From Morinoia aosen (Eukaryota > Arthropoda > Malacostraca > Amphipoda > Talitridae), in assembly GCA_030386875.1 (NCBI GenBank), contig CM059562.1:65718201-65782200 (forward strand): 64,000 nt of DNA, in the 5' to 3' direction. The translations under genes and the position numbers were made by a program. Below, in pieces: positions 27,715 to 39,284 of the stretch. Below the pieces are notes generated by a model. It did no database searches, was not told where the DNA came from, and saw only the letters and a list, made by a program, of their open reading frames with translations. Numbering within the stretch: position 1 is the first letter of the stretch; every line of letters begins with the position of its first letter.

Positions 27715-29340
27715 ACACTAGTGCATTTCAATTAAGGAGCATGCCATCGGATGAAATGAACGTGAAGAAAATAGCCGTCCTGCTTTGAAGTGCGGAATTG
27801 CCCCAAAGTTGGAAATGCGAGAGAAACTTAGTGCTTCCTCTGAAAAGTTTGAGTCTTGCTAAACTTGAGTTTACCATCTTCAGAAGGAAACAAACTAGAT
27901 TTGCAAAGTAGTAGCTCCAGTTGACAGGATTGAATGAGCCAGTTGCCAAATGTGTGTTGTTGAGTTGGGCCTTCAGCAGCAAAAGATGAGCCCAAAAACA
28001 ACCAATACGGTAACTTTTAAATTGTATAGTGCACACGAAAACTTCAAACGACTTATCATGATATAAGTCTCCGTGCTTGTTCAAGAAACAGTAAAAAATA
28101 AAAAAATAAATATCCTAAGTTTGTCATCACTTAGTCGATCGGTGTACTTTATAAAGAGATAGTCTCGCGTAAGCTTCCCTAAGTCAAAACCCGTACATCA
28201 AGGATTTGCTCTCAATAAATCGAGAATCTCTCTGAGGCAGCCAGTCACAGATAACAGAAAGGAGAGAGAGTTTCTAAACCGAGGCACGTTCGAAGACCTC
28301 GCTAAAATTACGTTGCAATTTAGTGCAGGTTTCACGGCCTCATAGAGTTTTGTTTGAGCCTTCATAGGCAGGTCGGGTCGCTTACACGTCGATTGAGTCA
28401 GCTCAACCAGGGTCTTTTTCTCTAAAAATTTGCTGTGGTCAGCTTTTTGTGAGCGCCTAGTTCCTTGAGACTCATTAGAACTTTATTCTTCATACAAAGA
28501 AAGGAAAACTGAGCTCGAAAAACTCCGCAAAAGGAACAAAAATAGACTGCAAACCCTTGACGGAGTTCAGAGGATCTGCCAACAACGTCTTGGAGAGCTC
28601 GTGAGATTATAATTTAGAATTTGAGAGTTTCAAGTTCGGTTTAATGAGTGTGACACAGTTCAGAAAAGACCAAGGAGTGAGTTTCAGGAAGAGGCAGACC
28701 AGAAGTATTTTATCTCTAATACTCGTACCAACGTCCTTCGCAGTGGAACATGAGCAAATACAACCATTTCATAATATAGCATTTATGCTTTGAAAATATG
28801 AAGCCAGCAAGGAGGGAGATGCGATTGTGTGGCTAACACAAATGTAGAAAAGTTGACATCATTATTTTGAGACATTCGATATTTACCCAAAATATGATTA
28901 TAAACGTACAAGTGTTCTTTGAAGTCTAGTACAAGTTAGTTGCTTTAAATCTTTCTATCAATCTGATCTAAAAAATTGATATGAATTCAGTGTGTGAAAA
29001 GTAATCGACCACAGCATGAAAAACGGCGGTTACTCAAGGAAGAATAAACTCGAAAGGAAATTAGGAATTCTGTTTTTAAAATTAAATGCACGTCTATCGC
29101 ACGCTTACCAAAAAAAATCTTTACATGTACTTATGCACTCAAGCCTAGAAGCCTAGTATCCGAGAACCAAAGAGATAATTTTTGAAGTAGCAATTTACGT
29201 CATCGAACTGAAATAGAGAGTTTACACCTGCTAAATGTGCGAATGTTTCATGACCCTTACTCCCACGCATTCAATTGGTCAATACTTTGGCGTGAAGATA
29301 ATGATTTTGGCCTTAAAATTTCAGAGCATGGGATGCTGTA

Positions 29341-29450
29341 GACGCAAAGCTGTCATTTATTTTCCTCAAAAGCAAAGCTTATTCACCCTGCATTAAGAGA
29401 AAGTATTTCAAATCAAAATTTGGATGTACACTACGATTTGGATGCCTATA
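29341..29450. repeat. Dispersed repeat B, copy 2
   Basis: Same intron and same orientation as copy 1 at 27607-27714, about 1.7 kb away, roughly 75% similar by eye. Family unknown. Confidence 0.8.
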
Positions 29451-30395
29451 TCAGTAATCTTAAGTTCCTCAATACTTTATTCACAATATGAGGCACTTGT
29501 GTAAACATCATTCTATATCATTATAAAAGTAGGTTTAAATGTCAACAATACGTGGATATTCAAACATATTTTTCCGTCTGGACTTTCCAACAAATGGATA
29601 GGAGGGAAGTTCGAAGAACGTGAACGCTTTCGCCCAAGTCAAACATAGCGATAAAAAGGTTTCATAACACTCGATGCAATTTGCCACAACCCTTACTTAA
29701 TATGCTATAACTTGACTATCTGGTGTTTATTTTTATGTTATTGCAGCATTCTCAGTGTTGGACGGAAAATATTTTACCGAAATTTATTCACTTTTATTAC
29801 ATTTTCACATAACTCACTCAAATCCACCGCATGAAATTTTTTTAATATGTACAATATAAACACTGCAATAAACTGGCTTTGATCAATGAATAGATGAAGA
29901 ACCCAGCTCTGATATTAGCGCGACTTTAATACAGTGTAAAGATTCAGTGTATTAAAGTCTGATACTAAGTTGCACAAATTTATGCACTGAAGCTTCATTA
30001 TTCATTTAAACGTGTACAAAACAATAGTCTAGTTTTCCCATAAAAATCAATGCATAGAAGATCGAGAGGTGATTTGTCCAAATTATTTTGTGTTCCATTT
30101 TCAATTCATTTATTGCTTTACGTGTAGAGGGACCAAATCATTCGCTATCTTACAAAGTTACATGCGTATTTGTCAAACGTAGAACAATTTTTTAAAGTTT
30201 ACTAAAATATACTAATGTTCACTGTCAACCCGCTGAATAATTATACTGCACTAAAGTTCTCTCGTCCAGCTATCACTTATAACCAATTTATAATAGAATT
30301 TTTTTCCGTGTGCTTAAAATGTTGAAACATTAAGTGAGAAATTTAGTGATTGAAAGTGCCTTACATTATAGCTCATAACCTTGTGGCTTCATACG

Positions 30396-30620
30396 AACCT
30401 GGAGACGGTAGTTCCCAAAGAAAATATCGTCATAATTAAGTCGATGTCTTCCCAATGAAGTACAGCTGCACTTCAACCTGAAGACGATAGTTTCCACGGA
30501 AAACATACTCATAATTAAGTCGATATCTTACCAATGAAGTACAGCTGCACTTGAACCTGGAGTCGGTAGTTTCCAAGGAAAATATACTGATTAATTAAGT
30601 CGATGCCTTACCAATGAAGT
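30396..30620 (-). repeat. 79-bp tandem repeat, three copies, containing duplicated splice donors
   Basis: Units start near 30396, 30475 and 30554, each beginning AACCTG and ending at CCAATGAAGTA, with roughly 80-90% similarity by eye. The third unit overlaps the end of the 30612-30735 exon and its true donor (ATTG|gtaagg). On the minus strand, the second unit keeps an intact donor-like TTCATTG|gtaaga at 30531/30532. In the first unit the GT has become GG (TTCATTGGGAAG near 30451). Reading past the true donor meets an in-frame TAA within a few codons, so use of the copied donor would truncate the protein or mark the transcript for decay. Confidence 0.85.
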
Positions 30621-30735
30621 AGGTTGTACCGGGCTGGAGATCGCGAGGTGTTAGCGTTGCGATACCATCAGGTCCGCTCTGAGCGACCTGCCCGCCCTCT
30701 CTTGTGCTGCACGACACCCACTCCGACACGCTCAC
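30612..30735 (-). CDS. Internal exon: FN3-like segment
   Basis: Starts in phase 0 and ends in phase 1 (124 bp, 41 codons plus one base). Only one of three frames is open. It reads VSVSEWVSCSTREGG, then TLTPRDLQPGTTYFI. The L-x-P-G-T-x-Y pattern is characteristic of the late strands of fibronectin type III folds, although the segment is too short to be a full canonical domain alone. The acceptor has a weak pyrimidine tract (ggcatgcccacggcag). The donor is gtaagg. The final exon bases and the donor lie inside the third unit of a 79-bp tandem repeat that continues into the intron. Phase and sense fit both neighbours, giving a split Gly codon at the junction with the 26206-26324 exon. Confidence 0.7.
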
Positions 30736-31456
30736 CTGCCGTGGGCATGCCATTTGAAACAATTTAATAATAAATTATTGAGCCAGAGTATGTGTAAATT
30801 CTGCTAACTGATCTTAAAAAGGAGCGCATGAATAAAATTATAGTTAGATGATGGACGGAGTCTACTTGGCAAATATAATTAGAAAGCATTGCTAAACAAA
30901 CGCTCCTGAACACTTCTGAGTACATTGTTACATCAAATAATATTCAAAATAATATCACTATCAGTGAGATTTTCAACGAATACAATATTATTTCAACCAA
31001 TGGTTTTACCTTAAATACATCTGAGTAGAGAGCTAATATTAGAGATCATAATATTATTTCCTCATTTTTCCATAAAAAATGTTCAGTTAAGTTAGGAATG
31101 AAACTTGCATTCACGTTCACCCTTTCATAAAAAAAAAGTTTGTTCAAACATACGCATATTTCTTGTGATTGAATGTTGCTTTGAAGCTCAGCGTTAGAAG
31201 AGACCTAATTATAGGTAGATTCTACGTATTGGGTGAATTGGATGCAACATTATTGACAGCCAATTTACCACTTATGTCTAAAATTTGAAGGTGATTCCTA
31301 TTCCTACACGTATACAGAAGTTTACACATCGTAATTAACAAACGCGTAACACAAGAGCCTTAACAGCAATGTAAATTTTGTGGACGAACTATAATACTCT
31401 GAAACTGTTGATTTTTATCAAAAGAGAAGATCCGTTTTTATAATTTCAGATGTTAC
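30736..31456 (-). other. Short intron of the EGF gene (721 bp)
   Basis: Donor gtaaca, acceptor cccacggcag with a poor pyrimidine tract. AT-rich, with no other feature. Confidence 0.65.
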
Positions 31457-31885
31457 CTTCCACAGAGTCAAAGATGAAATTTTCGGTAAGACCATCGGCT
31501 GCGGGCTTGCAGCGTCAGCCAACTCCTCATCCAGCCCTGCGTGGGTTATGGCATTTTCGGAGGCTCTCTTTTGTTTGTGGATCAGAGGCGCTGCTGGCAC
31601 CGTGACAGTCTGAGGGCTCGGAGGCGACTCTGTGTCTGAAGAAGCCTTCGTTCTGGAGGAAACTCTTTTTTTATCATTTGAAGAAGTCTGTTCACGAGCG
31701 GGATTTGATATTTTCAGGTCCCTGGAAGTCGGCTTGTGGGAGAGAGGCGGCATTTTGGAGTGCGAGGGAGCGGAAACGCCTAGGGCTGCTCTCTCTTCAT
31801 TTTTTCGCTGCAAAGTTACGGGCTGGAGCCGAGTCAAAAGTTTGGACGGCTTTCCATCTGGCCTGGCAGTTTTTGCTTTATTTGC
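31457..31885 (-). CDS. Internal exon: basic, Ser/Pro-rich linker
   Basis: This 429-bp exon encodes 143 codons, phase 0 at both ends. The acceptor is a good pyrimidine tract (tttcctccattgacag) and the donor is gtaaca. The sequence is hydrophilic and low in complexity: Lys/Arg-rich at the start (ANKAKTARPDGKPSK), then Ser/Pro-rich (SDTESPPSPQTVTVP), with a basic HKQKR-ASEN site that could be a processing site. It becomes ordered at the end (PKISSLTLWK), which runs in frame into VSVSEWVSCS of the next exon. The in-frame reading continues open beyond both splice sites, so the exact boundaries rest on consensus and phase. Such linkers evolve fast, so a database match may be weak even if the exon is real. 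Confidence 0.65.
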
Positions 31886-34800
31886 CTGTCAATGGAGGAA
31901 AATTTAAATTAATAAAAGGCGTTGCGGAAATATTTGCAAATTTCATAGGATGTTCGGAATGATTGCACGGGATTGGAGTTGGAGTAAATTTGAGGGAAAC
32001 ATGCGAAAAAGTTTTGCAATCTGAATAATTAAATGGCTCAGTAAAGTTTTTTTGTGTTCATATGTTTCATCGCCAGTAATGTCCGATCCTCATTAACTGT
32101 TCAACATATCAGCCATCGTTAGAATTATCTCTTCATATTTAGACCATCAATTTCAAATGAAAATGGATTTATATTATTCAAGTCACAAGATAAGCATTCT
32201 ATATCAAATGTTATTGCAATAGAAGGTGTGAGTTCTTCATATAGATAATAAGCTATACTCGTTCTGTTTCAGATACAGCACGAGTTTTATTGCGAGTTAT
32301 GAGATTGATGTCCAATCGAAGTAATTAAATGCAAGTAGTTTGGGATTTATTCAAGCACAATGATATTTCGCACTCAATAAATAAGACGTACAACACCAAA
32401 TGGCTATGTTTTTAATTTATATCTGAAATATAGTTTGCAGAAAAAGAGGGAGAAAGATTTTTCAGCACATATAAGTGGGATGATCAGTGAATCCAGCTCC
32501 CAGTAAGTTCATGAACAAAACAATTATGACAGTCTATGTTGTGGACCACTGTTTTTCAACTCATGACGGACTGTTGAGAGGAGACAAACTGAACAGGAAC
32601 TTATAGAGGCATGCTTAAAAGGCCTAATATCAGAAATCTCTAATTATTTAAACACTATTAATTTCTTACAAGCTGAAATCGAAGTGCGGGGCAAAAGTAT
32701 AGAGTATTTTCTTGCATGGATATTTTCACTGAAAAAAGCTGCAGCGTATAAAGCAAAGCAATATTGGATTCTTTTTCCTGCTTTTTAACCCACTTCAGTA
32801 CAAAATCATCGAAATCGTTCTTCGTCTAGAGAGAATGTGTGGAGCACGAATAGCATTCTTGCAGCACGCCACCTGAAATGCGTGCTTAGTTCACTCGCAT
32901 GTTTTACCAGCACATTTGCTGATTTAGTTCTCCACGCATATAGTGAGTAGACAGTTTTGTTTTTTTGTGTTTGCCTTTGGTCACATGTCATCATAGAAAA
33001 AGTGAAGCAGAGACACGCAAATTCGTCCAAAATGAATTAATATGATCCGTGACTTACTTTTTATCATATTTGTGCGCATTCGTTATGATATATTGAGAAA
33101 TTTATACGTTTCATCGAATCAAGTTAATGCAATTACTTGCATCACACTTTTCGCAAACTTATTCATGCATTATTTGTTCATGAATTGTTTTAGGCGACGC
33201 ATTTTTTATGGTGAAAATAGCTTACATAGAGCAGTGTATTCAAAAGTTGCTATTTTATTTATTACCATTCACTACAAAGGTTACACATCAGATGAACATA
33301 CACCACCTATTTTTCCTGAGTACATCGACAAACACATTCGTACTGTATTTCCTGATTACTATACATTCAGCCGTTCAAAAAGTGGTTCATCCCTATTTAG
33401 TACACCATTTTAAATTTGTTGAATCTTTTAATACCACTCAGAATACTGGCTCTGGCAATACCCTATGTTTACACTAGTCCATTGATACAGAAACAGAGGT
33501 GAAGTATCGAACAGCCTGTTGAAACTTCCAAGGAAACTCTTCAGTATTGCGAAAATTTAGATTTAAATTTGTCTCTCTTTTTGAGGTAGCAACAAACATA
33601 AACTGTGCATATAACTCAGAGCGGCGATCCACCAGCCTCCTTAACAGTAAGTAAACGCGCACAATCTCGAAGATATCGTAAATGTTCTACAACTTATATT
33701 AACAATTATTAAATAAATAATAAAGAGGCACATATACAATGCGCGGAGCTTCTTAAACTTCATGCACTGGCGCACGATAGTCCTTATCCCAACTTAAGTG
33801 CACACCAAGTCGCACGAATCCAGTAAAATAAATAGCGTTCTACATTGCCCTCCAAAGTAAAAACGAATGGTTTCTCAGAGTAATTATGAAGGATCTCCGG
33901 TCATTTGTTGGTAAACAAGCGGCTGCGCAGCGTGCTATGCTCTGTGCTCTGTTCATGTGGGCCTCAAGATATACAGCTACGAATAACCATTGCAAAATCA
34001 ACACACAGCCACTCGTGCCGCTACGGCTTGTGTACGCCAGACTGTACAGAAATCAGATTTTTAATGTGTCATCTTATTATGAAAATCATATGAAACCAAA
34101 ACTCTAAACCAATGTGTTTAAAGAGGAAAAAATGTTTTTCATGCATCGGTAGTAATAATAATAATGAAAGAGTAAGAGTTAATTCATTAAAAGTATATTA
34201 AGTAGAAAACATCCTACATCACACATCCTGTTAGAACATCCTACAAGAATATACCGTTGGAAATTTTATTCACTCATAATCAAGAAATGATAAATTTAAA
34301 TGCGTGTCAATACAATTCTGAAGGGCATTCAAGCCTCATCTACTGTGAGTTAGCGTTATTTTGAGGTATTAACCCTCACTTCATAAAGAACAGCCGCTTG
34401 CTTGCTAAATTCCGACGCGCCTGAAACATTTTTTTGTGAACATAATAACAACTGCTTTCTTATATTGGAATTGTTTTTACGAGGGAAAGGCAGACAAAGC
34501 ACATGTTATATCGCAGATTATACCGCCATAACTGCAGCTTCAATTCTGGATGCAGGAGCCTAATCTGAAGTTGTAATGCAAATTGGTGCCGATTATTATA
34601 GAGCGGATCACTGCTGAGCGAAGCAGATCTGCGCAGCTTCACCGACAGTGGAACAATGGAGATTGTTCGTATAAAATTCGTGTGGGATTACTTCTTGGTA
34701 TTTTCAGAAATAAGAATGAAAGTATGTGCTTAAAATGTGCGACAATTTCTTTGAAATTTATTTTTCAGAGATTTTGGTCCTGATTTTGAATACTCAGCTC

Positions 34801-35834
34801 GATTTATATTGTAACTAGTATTTTAAATTAATGTGTTCGTTAAGTGATTGCAGTACTTGCCCGTAACTTGAAGACATTTTTTGACATATGATCGTAATGT
34901 GATTCGATGAACAACTATAAATGATAAATATTAGTCTTAACCAAGATTAGTCTTAACCACAATGTACTGTTGGGGAAGTACCGGCGAATATTACTTCAAA
35001 TACGTTATGCATGAACTTGAAAGAGAGGTTTTGGCGTTCCTAACCTGGCGTCAGAGTTGTCAGTAAAAGTTTCAATATTTTTGGATATAATTTCATAGAC
35101 AAGGACGTTCATCGAAAAAAAATGTTACCATGCAAGGAGTACAGGGGAAAACATAAAGTAAAGTTGTATGTTGCCCTAAACAAAGGGAATTACATTCATT
35201 ATAATCTGATCATCGGATAGAGAGTAAAAACACTTAAATAGTTAAAAGTGAACAAAATAAAGTTCTCTTCACAGTGTTTCAATCGACTTAAAATTAAAAT
35301 AATAGAAATAATACACGTACAAATGAAGTGAAGTATATCAGTACCAAGGGAGCCACGAGGAGAAATTATTGGGAAATCATGTTGGAATGTTTTTTCATAG
35401 TTAAGGAATAGAGAAATGCAACATGTGTAATTTTGAATCAACGGAATATTTTGACTATTTTAGTAAAAATTCAATTAAAAACAATCATATTCACACTCAA
35501 CTGGAATTGGGTAGCGATCATTTAAAATTATGAATTAAGGAAGTATTTTCGCTCTTTTAGTGCAAACTAAATGCCGAAAAATTGCATTTACGCACAACTG
35601 AAATTAGCTACGCAAATCTTTTTTGGTTTCTTAAAATGTTTTTTTCTCTGAAGCTCGCTGCTCAAGTATCATTGAACGCACAAAAGTTCCGAGGATTTAA
35701 ATTTTGTAGAGGAGACGAAAGCATTACGAGGAGCAAAAAATCACTCCATCTCAGTACTTGAGAAGATTAGACGTGTTGAATCGGACAGCGAAAAACATGG
35801 AGGAATGCAAAATTAATGAACGTACACCTCCTAC
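31886..35834 (-). other. Intron of the EGF gene (about 3.9 kb)
   Basis: Donor gtagga at 35834, acceptor tccattgacag at 31886. Contains repeat A copy 1 near its 5' end. Plus-strand frames at 33042-33477 and 33886-34107 have no motifs and AT-driven composition. Confidence 0.6.
35643..35722. repeat. Dispersed repeat A, copy 1
   Basis: Shares CTCGCTGCTCAAGTATCATT, then GAACGCACAAAA, then AGGATTTAAATTTTGT and AGACGAAAGC with copy 2 at 40766-40848, in the same orientation. It begins just downstream of the donor of the 35835-36299 exon. Family unknown. Confidence 0.85.
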
Positions 35835-36299
35835 CTTGGACTGTAGGGAAAGTTCACTCGGCAAATTCTTCGACACCTCCATAGATCCATCTCTTCCTTC
35901 ATGATTTTTCCCAGCCCCTGCTTGCTCCTCAGAGTAATTAATGCTACTCTTTGTAACGGCGTGCCAATTCCTAACTAAGGAACGATGAACGACTTCGGTA
36001 GTCGTGGGAGCAACAGTGACAACTGCCACAGAAGGCGTGGCGTGTTGCGTGTTCAGGGCAGACCCAACGTTGTGCTCGGTGGGAGTTGGGCTCGATACCG
36101 TGGCAATAGTTTCATCTCTAAAATTACTTGTTGGCTGTCCACTACCCTCCGTCGGAAGTAAGCGAACAGGGTGATTTTCTTGAGCCTCGTCGGTCACTTG
36201 GAGGAGCACTTGAAGTGTGTCTCCATCTTGTACAAACACCCGTCTGTGGACGGTCGTCGAGAAGCTGCACTTCACAGGTGGGCGACAGGATTCTGATGC
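35835..36299 (-). CDS. Internal exon: Cys pair followed by mucin-like Ser/Thr-rich region
   Basis: This 465-bp exon encodes 155 codons, phase 0 at both ends, with acceptor tctcatatttgtgcag and donor gtagga. It begins ASESCRPPVKCSF, with a cysteine pair, then a segment predicted to form beta strands (VFVQDGDTLQVLLQVTDE). The remainder is dominated by Ser, Thr, Pro and Val, including VTVAPTTTEVV, typical of an O-glycosylated stalk. It joins in frame to the first coding exon upstream and to the 31457-31885 exon downstream. A diverged copy of an 80-bp intronic repeat (35643-35722) lies about 110 bp past its donor. Coding status rests on the long open frame in AT-rich DNA, GC-rich composition, clean splice sites and compatible phase. 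No domain family was recognised. Confidence 0.65.
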
Positions 36300-38223
36300 C
36301 TGCACAAATATGAGAAACGAAGCTTTACGGAAAGGGTTATTCCATTCATCCGATTAGTGGATCTCTCTTTTCATCACACCAGATTAATTAGGTTTTGAGC
36401 TCACATGAAAATGAATGGCTTAGGAGAACTCGTAAACAAACTTCTCTTATTCCGTCAAGTAAACGATTTTAATAGGCCGATAGCTGATCGCATGGCTTAA
36501 CAATCATTCACGAGGAAAAAAGTAGAACAATATATTAAATAACATCGTATTCTTGAAGAGCGTCTCATAAAAGTCACTCTTAATATCCTTTTGGTCCTAC
36601 CTCACGACAACAGTAGTAAAAAACATTGCCAATGAACTGTGTTCATTTCTAGGCTATGAATTTTCTGACGAAATTTATATCATAATCGAAAAGAATTCAT
36701 GATTCGCTTCGCAGATTGCTGATCAAGTTCAACACTTATTGTGTAGAAAAATGCGGAAGTGCTGGCAGATAAAGTTACATAATTTTTGAGAGAACTCATT
36801 TTAAGAACATCGCAAAACGATTAGCAATCATTCGAATTTACCGTTATATTTCTGACCATAAAAATTTAGATATTCTTCGAGCACGAACTAATTTGTAAAT
36901 TTGGTCTTAATCGTTTAAAAGGTTGAGTTATCTTGGTTGATGGTTGTATAAATAGATGAGCTGGAATTTCTGAAAAGCTGTGTGTACAGGCCCCGTTTTT
37001 GGAATTTTTCCTACATTCAGCATACACTGCATCTCAGTCATTCTTTTTTTTCAAATCTAGATAATATGAAATCTAAAATAAAAAATTTTGTCTGCAACAT
37101 TACAATGGCAAAGACTCAGGCCATCAATTTCTTCTTCTTGACAATGACTGTGCAGTTATAACACGGAAGACGTTCCGAGTTTTGGATGTTAGAAGCTGGG
37201 TATAGATACACAATGTCATTTGTGACACATTTATTACAACCTCTTCGGACGATGAAGATTTAACATTGTTTGATCAATTAACCTTACTTCGTCGCTTTCG
37301 ATAACGAAACAAGAGGATATCATTATCCATTACTTATCCGCTGTCGATACAAGGCATGTCTATACACTGCTAACAGTTAGATCACATGTCAAATTTTCGG
37401 AAATCCTGTGAAAATCTAAAATAACTCTGCTCTCAAAAAGGCCACAATTTATCTGTTTCTAGAAAAAGAACTAATGACACACGTATACGAAGTTACGTTG
37501 TTATAAAAGCAGACCCAGACAATGCAATAGTTCAAAAAATATAATAATGAAAGGTACTTCAAATTTTCCACGTTGACTTAAGCAAATGCTGGACAGAGTT
37601 GGAGATACACAAATCGACAATAATTTGGGTCAAGCATCGAAGTTTTCTTCAAGAAAAGGCAAATAGTCGCTGGAAGTGAAGACTTTCGTAATTGAAAGTT
37701 ATGGTTTCAGATATTTAAGTAAATCTGATTTAAAAATTAGTCTATTCACAGTAACTGACCTAAGCGCATTTCATGAATTTAAATGTTGAGTCGGCTCCAG
37801 CAACATTTTTAAGCATTCACACACACAAGAAAAATTGTGAGCAAAAAGACTAAGTTTGAGAGAAACCAGCACAGCTTCCACTGCCAATCGAGAAATCGGA
37901 ACAGGGGAAAGTAAAATGTGATTTTCCTTTAGCTATTAGGTTGTGCCAAAAACGTTTTTGCAGTCACCGCATCAAAGAACAGGAAATGGACTGTGGCAAA
38001 TAGAGACAGTAGCGCCGTAAACAGAATAATCTACCTTGACTTGGGAAGTTTTATTTTAAGCTCTTATCAACAAAAGATGTAAAGCGTGATATGAGCAAAA
38101 AATTATTTTTTCTCTGCACAGTTAAATCAGTCTTCGAAGTTTTTTTAGCGTATTTGTGCATTATTTCTTAACAAACAATTTTTATACATTTATTGAAGGA
38201 ACTATGGCCTCTTGGTGCTAGAA

Positions 38224-39284
38224 TTAAGGACACCGTCTGGGTAGGAGAAAAGTCCGTTATTTATGGATGGATTTCTCTAAAATTTTCACAGTAGGTGTGA
38301 AATGATGGAAAGATCATTTGTTATTTCGACAAAATTTTTGTATCTGCACTAGATTTTTTTTTTGAAAAATATGATAAAATAGGGTTTTTTAAAATCTATC
38401 TTCTTCTACAATTTTGAAGTTTTTTTTTTCATGTCGTGTAATTTTCAAAATAATTGATGTATCAAAAAATGTCTCCCCTTATGGATACACCTTGCTAAGC
38501 CCTATCGAATGGTATATAAACCATTCTTGTAGCTATAAAATTGTGGAAGAAGTAGCATTTGAGAAACCAATTATCAAGTTTCCAGAAAAACGTGTTTTTT
38601 CACAAAAAAAAATTGTTTTTCTTTTTATCTTTTGAACTACAAAATTTTCTACAATGAACTCTTGAGCGTTTGCAGCTCTTTTCAAGCCCTTTCGATTGAT
38701 ATAATTTACATTGCTGTAGCTCTGTAACTCTGGAAAAAAATATAGAACAAAAGACAATACATGTAATTCTTCAAAATAAAAATTTTTTTATTTTTTTTTT
38801 TCGACCAAAATACGTTTTTTTTAAGTCAACTCCACTGTTTTGTAGCTCTTTTCGAGCCCTTTGGATTGGTGTGCTCGCCATAGCTGTAGCTATAATACTG
38901 CAGCTGTCATCGAGCTATGAATGAAAGCTGCGGTATCATAGATACGGCAGAACAGCTAAATTCTGAAATTGTCAAAATCTCATAAAAATATTTATTTAGC
39001 GTTAGAATGATTCGTTTGAATAATGAAAACACTTTGAGTAGCTCATGAACGAACTCTATTGACATTGCCGCAGAGAAACACGCTCAATTGACTCCCAATA
39101 ATGAGGGGGGGGAGGGGTCAAGGTCACGCCACCCCCATCGCTTTCCCCCCCTCTGGTGGGCGCACTATTCGGAGTAGACGTAAACGGAAAGTACCAATGG
39201 AAGCGCAAGAAAATCCTCTATAAGATGCATATAAAAACAGAAAATCAACACTCATCTCGATTTCTACCCAGACGGTGTCCTTAA
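38224..39284. mobile_element. Non-autonomous DNA element with 17-bp terminal inverted repeats and TTAA flanks
   Basis: The left end is TTAA followed by GGACACCGTCTGGGTAG (38224-38244). The right end is its exact inverse (39264-39284), again abutting TTAA. The enclosed 1.06 kb encodes no transposase. TTAA target duplications are typical of piggyBac and Kolobok superfamilies. The terminal GG resembles Kolobok more than piggyBac ends, but assignment from 17 bp is weak. The interior contains a degenerate internal repeat (listed separately) and T-rich tracts. Confidence 0.65.
38490..38910 (+). repeat. Degenerate ~175-bp tandem units inside the TTAA element
   Basis: Three related blocks start at 38497, 38684 and 38854. 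Each has RAGCCCTWTSGAWTGRT, then a few bases later TGTAGCT and CTG or GTGG. Two are preceded by GCTCTTTTC. Spacing is 187 and 170 bp, and identity is perhaps 65-75% by eye. They lie wholly within the TTAA-bounded element, so internal tandem duplication predates or shaped it. Confidence 0.6.

Larger units (their letters stand above)
26325..30611 (-). other. Intron of the EGF gene (about 4.3 kb)
   Basis: Bounded by gtaagg at 30611 and ttgtggccag at 26325. Holds the two copies of repeat B and, at its 5' end, the 79-bp tandem array with decoy donors. The minus-strand frame at 27728-28084 has no recognisable features. Confidence 0.7.

Noticed and set aside
33042-33413. 123-codon plus-strand frame
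   Set aside because: Composition follows the AT-rich background (Ile, Phe, Tyr); no motif and a second overlapping frame.
34201-34250. ACATCCTACA-type repeats considered as a CRISPR-like or telomeric array
   Set aside because: Only two or three short imperfect copies; eukaryotic context and no regular spacing.
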